A stretch of DNA of 64,000 nt from Litorivivens lipolytica (GTDB lineage: Bacteria; Pseudomonadota; Gammaproteobacteria; Pseudomonadales; Spongiibacteraceae), in contig NZ_JACHWY010000001.1 of assembly GCF_014191715.1 (NCBI RefSeq), positions 1,674,001 to 1,738,000 of the forward strand, in the 5' to 3' direction. The stretch's first letter is position 1; the number at the start of each line of letters is the position of its first letter. The notes beneath the pieces were generated by a model. The model did not search any database and was not told the origin of the DNA. It saw only the letters and a program-made list of their open reading frames with translations. The position numbers and the translations under genes are program-made. Below are positions 57,836 to 64,000 of this stretch, in pieces.

Positions 57836-58819
57836 ATGACTGAATCCGCCCTGCACATACGCAGCGGGAACGACACCCGCGACACTCTGGTCGGCCTGCT
57901 CAAGGCAGCGGCCGATCAGCTGCGCCTGTCGGTATTGCGGATTCTGCGGCGCGACACGTTTAGCGTGCAGGAGCTGAGCCAGATTCTGGACGTCAGCCAA
58001 CCCGGCATGAGCCACCACCTGAAGATTCTGGCGACAGCAGGATTGGTGACCACCCGCCGCGAAGGCAGCACGATTTTTTACCGACGCGCCCACACCGCCC
58101 GTGAAGCAGAACTGGCTGAGCTGCAGGAAGCCATTCTCGCCAGCGCGGATCTGTTGACACTGGATGCGGTGGCCGAGCGTCAACTGGCACTGATTAATGA
58201 GGCTCGTGCCGAGAGCTCCCGCGCCTTCTTTGAAGAGCATGCCGGGGAATTTCGTCGCCAGCAGGAACAGATTGTCGATTACAGCCTGTACGGCCCGGCC
58301 AGTGCCGAGCTGCTGGGCGGCACCCAACGCGGTGGCGCACTGGCGGTTGAGGTCGGTCCCGGCGAAGGCGGTTTTCTGCCGGAGTTGGCCAAGCGATACG
58401 AAGGCGTAATTGCACTGGATAACGCCAGCGCAATGCTCGACAAATCGCGCGAGGCCGCTGCGGCAAACGGCCTGAACAATATTGATTTTGTACTGGCAGA
58501 TACGGCCAGTGCTGGAATTGACGAGCACAGTGTGGACTGTGCGGTGATCAACATGGTGCTGCACCACGTGCCCTCACCGGCGGACATCGTGGCCGATGCA
58601 GCGCGCTGGTTGAAACCCGGCGGTGTGCTCAGCATTACCGATCTCTGCCCGCACAATCAGAGCTGGGCCAAAGAGGCCTGCGGCGATTTGTGGCTGGGGA
58701 TCGACCCCGACGAATTAACAGACTGGGCGGCAGCCGCCGGTCTGGAGGAAGGGCCAGCCGTGTTTCTGGCCCAGAAAAATGGCTTTCGGGTGCAACTCAG
58801 ACAATTTCTGAAGCCCTGA
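57836..58819 (+). CDS. ArsR-family regulator fused to a methyltransferase domain (SahR-like)
   Basis: A 327-residue two-domain protein from the ATG at 57836. Residues ~12-95 are an ArsR winged helix: LKAAADQLRLSVLRIL, recognition helix DVSQPGMSHHLKIL (52-65) and the wing TTRREGSTIFYRR. No metal-site cysteine motif is seen. From ~165 there is a class I methyltransferase fold with VEVGPGEGGFLPELA (171-185), NMVLHHVPSPADIV and LKPGGVLSITDLCP. It lies ahead of metK, ahcY and metF. ArsR-type SahR regulators of the SAM cycle respond to S-adenosylhomocysteine, so the methyltransferase fold probably serves as a SAH/SAM sensor rather than an enzyme. Confidence 0.85.
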   Translation: MTESALHIRSGNDTRDTLVGLLKAAADQLRLSVLRILRRDTFSVQELSQILDVSQPGMSHHLKILATAGLVTTRREGSTIFYRRAHTAREAELAELQEAILASADLLTLDAVAERQLALINEARAESSRAFFEEHAGEFRRQQEQIVDYSLYGPASAELLGGTQRGGALAVEVGPGEGGFLPELAKRYEGVIALDNASAMLDKSREAAAANGLNNIDFVLADTASAGIDEHSVDCAVINMVLHHVPSPADIVADAARWLKPGGVLSITDLCPHNQSWAKEACGDLWLGIDPDELTDWAAAAGLEEGPAVFLAQKNGFRVQLRQFLKP

Positions 58820-58833
58820 ATTTATAGGACTCT

Positions 58834-58920
58834 CGTCATTGCGAGCCTAGCGAAGCAATCTCCAAGGACCGCTGCCATTGATCGGGAGATTGCTTCGTCG
58901 CGATGCTCCTCGCAATGACG
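58834..58920. repeat. palindromic dispersed repeat, copy 2
   Basis: Between the ArsR-type gene and metK. The left end CGTCATTGCGAGCCTAGCGA and the right end GCTCCTCGCAATGACG are inverted complements at their outer 12 bases, and AAGCAATCTCC pairs with GGAGATTGCTT further in. The inner arms are more complete than in the copy at 53232-53341. The whole would form a long hairpin in the leader of metK. Confidence 0.92.
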
Positions 58921-58991
58921 GCGAAGTTAGAGAATTGATTAACTTTAACCACAACCACTTTTAATAAGTAGCGTTAACAAGAGGAAGAGCA

Positions 58992-60200
58992 ATGTCCGAA
59001 TACGCACTGTTTACTTCAGAATCAGTTTCTGAAGGCCACCCTGACAAAATGGCGGATCAGATTTCTGATGCGGTTCTCGACGCCATTATCGCCCGCGACA
59101 AACACGCGCGCGTGGCGGTGGAAACACTGGTAAAAACCGGCATGGCCGTCGTTGCTGGTGAGGTTACGACTTCCTGCTACGTGGATCTGGAAGACATTAT
59201 CCGCGACGTGATCAGCGGCATCGGTTACACCAGCTCCGACGTTGGTTTTGACGGTGCGAGCTGTGCAGTTCTGAACGCCATCGGCAAACAATCTGTGGAC
59301 ATCAACCAGGGTGTTGACCGCGCCAAGCCCGAAGACCAAGGCGCTGGCGACCAGGGCCTGATGTTTGGCTACGCCACCAACGAAACCGACGTACTGATGC
59401 CGGCACCGCTGTTCTACTCTCACCGACTGGTAGAGCGTCAGGCCTACCTGCGCAAGAATGGCGTACTGCCCTGGCTGCGCCCGGATGCCAAAAGCCAGGT
59501 AACCCTGCGCTACGAAAACGGCAAGCCCTGCGCCATCGACGCGGTCGTTCTGTCTACCCAGCATAACCCTGAGATCAGCCAGAAAGATCTGCGCGAAGCC
59601 GTGCTGGAAGAAATCGTCAAGCATGTACTGCCTGCCGAGCTGCTCCACGCCGGCACCCAGTTCCACATCAACCCGACTGGCAACTTCGTGATCGGTGGCC
59701 CAGTAGGTGACTGTGGTGTGACTGGCCGTAAAATCATCGTTGATACCTACGGCGGCATGGCCCGTCATGGTGGTGGCGCCTTCTCCGGTAAAGACCCCTC
59801 AAAAGTTGACCGTAGCGCCGCTTATGCGGGCCGTTATGTTGCAAAAAATATCGTTGCTGCCGGCCTGGCCGATCGCTGCGAAATCCAGGTGTCTTACGCC
59901 ATTGGTGTTGCTGAGCCGACTTCTGTGTCGATCAACACCTTCGGCACTGGCAAGGTGAGCGAAGACAAACTGGCCGCCGCTGTGCGCGAAGTATTTGACC
60001 TGCGCCCCTACGGCATCACCAAAATGCTGGATCTGCTGCACCCGATGTATCAGCCGACCGCCGCTTACGGCCACTTTGGTCGCGAGCCCTTCGAGCACAC
60101 TTACACATTTAAAGAGAACGGTGAAGAGCGCTCCGAAACGGCCACCGCGTTCAGCTGGGAAAAAACTGACAAAGCTGAAGCCCTGAAAGCTGCGCTGTAA
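58992..60200 (+). CDS. metK: S-adenosylmethionine synthetase
   Basis: A 402-residue enzyme making SAM from methionine and [23 protein letters not shown], the ATP motif [37 protein letters not shown] (read in pieces) and [19 protein letters not shown] are all present. It is slightly longer than the E. coli enzyme (384). Ribosome site AAGAGGAAGAG precedes the ATG. It stands downstream of the SahR-like gene and upstream of ahcY. Confidence 0.97.
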   Translation: MSEYALFTSESVSEGHPDKMADQISDAVLDAIIARDKHARVAVETLVKTGMAVVAGEVTTSCYVDLEDIIRDVISGIGYTSSDVGFDGASCAVLNAIGKQSVDINQGVDRAKPEDQGAGDQGLMFGYATNETDVLMPAPLFYSHRLVERQAYLRKNGVLPWLRPDAKSQVTLRYENGKPCAIDAVVLSTQHNPEISQKDLREAVLEEIVKHVLPAELLHAGTQFHINPTGNFVIGGPVGDCGVTGRKIIVDTYGGMARHGGGAFSGKDPSKVDRSAAYAGRYVAKNIVAAGLADRCEIQVSYAIGVAEPTSVSINTFGTGKVSEDKLAAAVREVFDLRPYGITKMLDLLHPMYQPTAAYGHFGREPFEHTYTFKENGEERSETATAFSWEKTDKAEALKAAL

Positions 60201-60207
60201 GAACTCC

Positions 60208-60277
60208 CCCTCTCCCTTTGGGAGAGGGCCGGGGTGAGGGAACCCCCTCCCCCTAACCCCCTCCCGATGGGAGGGGG
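60208..60277. repeat. C/G-rich double hairpin repeat between metK and ahcY
   Basis: Two perfect nine-base stems with three-base loops stand side by side: CCCTCTCCC-TTT-GGGAGAGGG at 60208-60228 and CCCCCTCCC-GAT-GGGAGGGGG at 60257-60277. The linker includes GGCCGGGGTGAGGGAACCCC. The first half is a known dispersed proteobacterial repeat type. It fills almost the entire gap before the ahcY ribosome site and may attenuate or stabilise the transcript. Confidence 0.85.
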
Positions 60278-60304
60278 GACAGAACCCAACAAGAGGAAAT
60301 AGAT

Positions 60305-61696
60305 ATGACTGCCACTGCAGCACAAAGCAACTTCACCGACTACAAAGTCGCCGACATTTCACTGGCCGAATGGGGCCGCCGCGAAATTGAAATCGCGGAA
60401 ACCGAAATGCCGGCCCTGATGGCCCTGCGTACCAAGTACAAAGCCGAGCAACCGCTGGCTGGCGCCAAGATCATGGGCTGTATTCATATGACCATTCAGA
60501 CTGCCGTTCTGATCGAAACCCTGATCGAGCTCGGCGCAGAAGTCCGCTGGTCTTCGTGCAACATCTTCTCCACTCAGGACCACGCCGCTGCGGCCATCGC
60601 TGCTGCCGGCATTCCCGTGTTTGCCTGGAAAGGCGAAACCGAAGAAGAGTTTTGGTGGTGCATCGAGCAGACCGTTCTGAGCGAAGGCAAAGAGTGGGAT
60701 GCCAACATGATTCTGGACGACGGCGGCGACCTGACCCTGCTGCTGCACGACAAATATCCGCACATGCTGGACAAGATCCACGGCATCTCTGAAGAGACCA
60801 CCACAGGCGTTCACCGTCTGCTGGAAATGCTGGAAAAAGGCACACTGAAAGTTCCGGCTATCAACGTTAACGATGCGGTCACCAAGTCCAAAAACGACAA
60901 CAAGTACGGCTGTCGCCACAGCCTGAACGATGCCATCAAGCGCGGCACCGACCACCTGCTGTCCGGTAAAAAAGCACTGGTTATCGGCTACGGTGACGTA
61001 GGCAAGGGCTCTGCTGCGTCACTGCGTCAGGAAGGCATGATCGTTAAAGTCACCGAGATCGATCCGATCTGTGCCATGCAAGCCTGCATGGACGGTTACG
61101 AAGTGGTTTCGCCTTACCTGAATGGCATTAACGATGGCACTGAGGCGAGCATCGACAAGCAACTGCTGGGCACCACTGATCTGGTTGTGACCACCACCGG
61201 CAACGTTGACGTGTGTGACGCCAACATGCTGAAAGCCCTTAAGAGCGGCTGCGTAGTATGTAACATCGGTCACTTCGACAGCGAAATCGACACCGCCTAC
61301 ATGCGCAAGAACTGGAAGTGGGAAGAGATCAAACCGCAGGTTCACCGCATTGTTCGCGACGAGTCCAACGGCGACCACCTGATCCTGCTGTCTGAAGGTC
61401 GTCTGGTTAACCTAGGCAACGCCACCGGTCACCCCTCGCGCATCATGGACGGCTCTTTCGCCAACCAGGTGCTGGCGCAGATGTACCTGTGGGAGCGCAA
61501 GTTTGCCGATCTGCCTGCCGACGAGAAAAAAGCCAACCTGTATGTGAAGGTTCTGCCGAAGAAACTCGACGAGGAAGTGGCTGCAGAAATGGTACGCGGT
61601 TTTGGCGGCGTGATTACCCGCATGACTGACGAGCAGGCCAAGTACATCAATGTACCGGTCGACGGCCCTTACAAGCCGGAAAGCTACAAGTACTAA
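60305..61696 (+). CDS. ahcY: S-adenosylhomocysteine hydrolase
   Basis: A 463-residue NAD-dependent enzyme that splits SAH into adenosine and homocysteine. [51 protein letters not shown], the NAD loop [19 protein letters not shown] and the C-terminal PYKPESYKY (Lys and Tyr of the dimer contact) are intact. GAGGAA precedes the ATG. With metK and metF it completes the SAM cycle, and no SAH riboswitch was seen in its short leader. Confidence 0.97.
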   Translation: MTATAAQSNFTDYKVADISLAEWGRREIEIAETEMPALMALRTKYKAEQPLAGAKIMGCIHMTIQTAVLIETLIELGAEVRWSSCNIFSTQDHAAAAIAAAGIPVFAWKGETEEEFWWCIEQTVLSEGKEWDANMILDDGGDLTLLLHDKYPHMLDKIHGISEETTTGVHRLLEMLEKGTLKVPAINVNDAVTKSKNDNKYGCRHSLNDAIKRGTDHLLSGKKALVIGYGDVGKGSAASLRQEGMIVKVTEIDPICAMQACMDGYEVVSPYLNGINDGTEASIDKQLLGTTDLVVTTTGNVDVCDANMLKALKSGCVVCNIGHFDSEIDTAYMRKNWKWEEIKPQVHRIVRDESNGDHLILLSEGRLVNLGNATGHPSRIMDGSFANQVLAQMYLWERKFADLPADEKKANLYVKVLPKKLDEEVAAEMVRGFGGVITRMTDEQAKYINVPVDGPYKPESYKY

Positions 61697-61757
61697 AACC
61701 CTTCGCGGGTGGGGCAATGACTGCCCTGCTCGCGAAAACGGATTGAAATAAAACAAG

Positions 61758-62582
61758 ATGAGCAAACGCTACAGTTTTGAATTTTTCCCGCCGAAGACTG
61801 ATGTCGGCCGGGAAAAACTGCAGACCGTTCGCGCCGAACTGAACGCCCTCGGCCCGAGCTTTTTCTCTGTGACCTATGGAGCTGGTGGCTCCACCCGCGA
61901 CAACACCCTCGGCATTGTCAAAGCGATGAAGGCCGAAGGTTTATCGGTTGCACCCCACCTGTCTTTTGGTGGTGACGACGAAGCCTCCATGCTGGATCTG
62001 ATCAACACCTACAAAGACGCGGGCATTGATCGCATCGTAGCCCTGCGCGGCGACCTGCCGTCAGGCATGGGTGCCACCCGACTGGTGTACGCCAAGGAGC
62101 TGGTGGAGTTTATCCGCAAGCACACCGGCGATCACTTTCAGCTGGAAGTGGCGGCCTATCCGGAGATTCACCCGGATGCGAAAAGCTATCAGGCAGATAT
62201 CGATTTTCTGAAAGCCAAACTGGATGCGGGCGCCAACAGTGCCATCACCCAGTACTTTTACAGCATCGATGCCTGGCACTATTTTATGGATCACTGCCAA
62301 AAAGCCGGTATCGACAAGCCGATCTACCCCGGCATCATGCCCGTCACTAACTTTGCCAATCTGGCGCGTTTTTCCCGCAACTGCGGCGCGGAGCTGCCCC
62401 GCTGGATGACACAGAAGTTTGAAAGCTTTGGTAATGATGCAGAGTCTGCAAAAGATTTTGGCATTGACGTCGTCACCCGCCTCAGCGAGCAATTGCTGGA
62501 AGCCGGCGCACCCGGCCTGCACTTCTATACAATGAATACGGTCGAGCCCGTACGTTCTATCTGGAACAATCTCGGTCTGTAA
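61758..62582 (+). CDS. metF: 5,10-methylenetetrahydrofolate reductase
   Basis: A 274-residue TIM-barrel flavoenzyme giving 5-methyl-THF for methionine synthesis. FEFFPPKTDVGREKL holds the catalytic glutamate, VTYGAGGSTRDNTL and LRGDLPSGMG bind FAD, and ITQYFYSIDAWHYFMDHC and PGIMPVTNF follow. It is somewhat shorter than the E. coli protein (296), with no missing core block. It ends 20 bases before a strong terminator and is the last gene of the SAM-cycle unit. Confidence 0.95.
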   Translation: MSKRYSFEFFPPKTDVGREKLQTVRAELNALGPSFFSVTYGAGGSTRDNTLGIVKAMKAEGLSVAPHLSFGGDDEASMLDLINTYKDAGIDRIVALRGDLPSGMGATRLVYAKELVEFIRKHTGDHFQLEVAAYPEIHPDAKSYQADIDFLKAKLDAGANSAITQYFYSIDAWHYFMDHCQKAGIDKPIYPGIMPVTNFANLARFSRNCGAELPRWMTQKFESFGNDAESAKDFGIDVVTRLSEQLLEAGAPGLHFYTMNTVEPVRSIWNNLGL

Positions 62583-62601
62583 TTCAGCGCTTCAGGAAAA
62601 T

Positions 62602-62630
62602 AAAAAAGCCCGGCATTTGCCGGGCTTTTT
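62602..62630. terminator. bidirectional intrinsic terminator
   Basis: GCCCGGCA-TT-TGCCGGGC is a perfect eight-base stem flanked by A-run on the left and TTTTT on the right. It works on both strands, ending the metF transcript rightward and the TonB-dependent receptor transcript leftward. Confidence 0.95.
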
Positions 62631-62646
62631 AGTTTCAAACATCCGC

Positions 62647-64000
62647 TTAGAAATTCCAGCTAACCTCAACACCATAGGTGCGGGGCTCACCGGCAATGTA
62701 TTCGTCAAAGCCGAAGTTCGCCTGCAGGTTCAGGCCGTAAACGTGATATTCCTCATCGGCCAGATTCTTGCCCCAGAGCGATACGCTGTAGCTGCCATCG
62801 TTGGCATACCAGCCCAAGCGGCCATTCACCAGCCAGTAGGCATCCTGACGGATTTCGCCATAGCCGTACTGATCGTTGTAGGCGCTGTACCACTGCTCGT
62901 CCTGATAGCTGGCGTTGGTGTTCAGGCTAAGATAACCGTAGTCGGTCAGCAGCAGGTCGTAGTCGATGGAGAAACTTGCATTCAACTTCGGCGCTGAGAT
63001 GAGTTCATTACCCGACAGGTCAACCTGATCGTCCGGATCATCCAACGTTTCGGTATTGGCCAGCGTCAGCTCGGAAAACTCGGTATCCAACATGCCAATC
63101 GCTGCCTGCACGGTCAGGCGCTCGGTGACCCGCGCCCACAACTCGGCTTCCACACCTTTGATGCTTGAGGCGCCGGCATTTTCCAGAAAGTTGGAAATAC
63201 CTACCACGTTAATGAATTGCTGATCGGTGTAGTCGTAGTAAAACGCTGCCGCGTTCAGGCGCATGCTGTTGCCCAGCAGGTCTGCTTTAAACCCGACTTC
63301 GTAAGCATCGATATATTCCGGTGCCGCATAGGCGCCACCATCCAGCGTGCGGCTGACATAGTACACACCGCCGTTAAAGCTGCCCGCACGATATCCCTTG
63401 CTGTAGCTCGCGTAAGCCATCCACTCTTCACTGAAGCGATAGTCGACACCGATTTTACCGGTCCACTCACGCTCGGTAGATTCCAGCTCCGGCGCTGAAG
63501 CGGTAGTGAAAGGACCGTGGGTGTAACCGCCTGCGGTAATGGCAGACAGAGCTGCTGGATTCGACAAAGCCAGCAAGGCGGTCGCGGGGTCGAGACGAAT
63601 CCAACCGTTGTCGACGCCGGTCGGGTTGCCCGGCACCCAGGTGCCCACGCCGTTACCGTTGTCGTCGTAACGAGACAGGTTCAGGTAGGGCATAGTGTTG
63701 GTATCGCGGGTATAGCGCAGACCGATATCCACACCAAAGTCCGGCGTAATATCAAAACGCATCTGGGTATAGGCTGCGGCGCTTTCTTTCTCGACTTCCA
63801 TGCGGTGAATGATTTCACCCACATCAATCAGGTAAGGCGCATCACCCAGCGTATCCGGTTTAGCTGTGACTACACGCGGGTCCGGCGTGGTTCGGAAAAT
63901 ATAGTAGGTGTTGCGCATGGCCAGATCTTCATAGCCGTAGTACAGGCCGGCGATGATATTAAACATGCCCTCGAAGGCCGAGGTAAAACGCAGATCCTGA
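62647..64000 (-). CDS. TonB-dependent outer-membrane receptor, partial
   Basis: The C-terminal ~450 residues of a TonB-dependent receptor; the frame stays open to the window edge, so the signal peptide, TonB box, plug and first barrel strands lie outside. The barrel shows alternating aromatic strands such as WMAYASYSKGYRAGSFNGG, NAAAFYYDYTDQQFINVVG and a typical last strand RTYGVEVSWNF ending in Phe. The receptor resembles the large expanded families of marine gammaproteobacteria and sphingomonads. Substrate cannot be told; no siderophore or sugar genes adjoin. It shares a terminator with metF. Confidence 0.93.
   Translation of the reverse strand, partial: QDLRFTSAFEGMFNIIAGLYYGYEDLAMRNTYYIFRTTPDPRVVTAKPDTLGDAPYLIDVGEIIHRMEVEKESAAAYTQMRFDITPDFGVDIGLRYTRDTNTMPYLNLSRYDDNGNGVGTWVPGNPTGVDNGWIRLDPATALLALSNPAALSAITAGGYTHGPFTTASAPELESTEREWTGKIGVDYRFSEEWMAYASYSKGYRAGSFNGGVYYVSRTLDGGAYAAPEYIDAYEVGFKADLLGNSMRLNAAAFYYDYTDQQFINVVGISNFLENAGASSIKGVEAELWARVTERLTVQAAIGMLDTEFSELTLANTETLDDPDDQVDLSGNELISAPKLNASFSIDYDLLLTDYGYLSLNTNASYQDEQWYSAYNDQYGYGEIRQDAYWLVNGRLGWYANDGSYSVSLWGKNLADEEYHVYGLNLQANFGFDEYIAGEPRTYGVEVSWNF

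Noticed and set aside
60201-60304. SAH riboswitch ahead of ahcY
   Set aside because: The gap is taken by two C/G hairpins of a dispersed repeat, and the conserved SAH aptamer core was not recognised.

Overview
The window looks like a chromosomal segment of a free-living, probably marine gammaproteobacterium. The heptosyltransferase-ilvE-glnE neighbourhood, the nrdR-rib-nusB-thiL-pgpA run, the tkt-epd-pgk-fba run and 6S RNA just upstream of 5-formyltetrahydrofolate cyclo-ligase are all arrangements known from Pseudomonas and its relatives. The large TonB-dependent receptor at the right edge and the overall style fit a Cellvibrionales-like lineage, but that placement is an inference from gene content, not a phylogeny.

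Left third (1-26 kb): cell-surface carbohydrate genes. A partial terpenoid-cyclase-fold protein, a methyltransferase and a GT4 glycosyltransferase form an overlapping trio (1-2986). A visibly A+T-richer block (about 3.1-14.5 kb) follows: an acyltransferase-3/SGNH O-acylase; a four-gene acyl module (acyl carrier protein, ketoreductase-like SDR, short ANL ligase, GNAT); a WaaP-type heptose kinase; a methyltransferase; a dTDP-sugar 3,4-ketoisomerase and 3-aminotransferase; glycosyltransferases; and an RgpF-family protein. The rmlACDB operon supplies dTDP-L-rhamnose and the dTDP-4-keto-6-deoxyglucose branch point. Next come three more glycosyltransferases and the conserved LPS inner-core set: a tandem-kinase protein, waaG, waaC and waaF, then ilvE and glnE. 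No flippase, polymerase, ligase or ABC exporter for polysaccharide is in the window.

Middle (26-43 kb): a GspE/PilB-type ATPase, a PhoU-like DUF47 protein with a Pit phosphate transporter, a 2-oxoglutarate oxygenase, 6S RNA with 5-FCL, stand-alone RibA, and a thiamin operon. That operon starts at a TPP riboswitch and runs thiC-thiO-thiS-thiG, a LOG-family protein, a ThiD-ThiE fusion and a periplasmic retropepsin-like protease.

Right third (43-64 kb): the riboflavin/NusB/ThiL/PgpA operon led by nrdR, in which the second RibBA domain has lost the GTP cyclohydrolase II zinc site; glyA; a PhzF-family protein; a small unknown gene; a hydrolase translationally coupled to fba; and pgk, epd and tkt. 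Divergent from tkt is a SAM-cycle unit: an ArsR-methyltransferase regulator with a near-perfect 20-bp palindrome at its promoter, then metK, ahcY and metF, ending in a strong bidirectional terminator shared with the partial TonB-dependent receptor. Two copies of a palindromic dispersed repeat and a C/G-rich double hairpin sit in the intergenic gaps here.

The most unusual feature is the acyl-carrier module beside the dTDP-3-amino-sugar genes. It could make a non-acetyl acyl group for an amino sugar of the cell surface.
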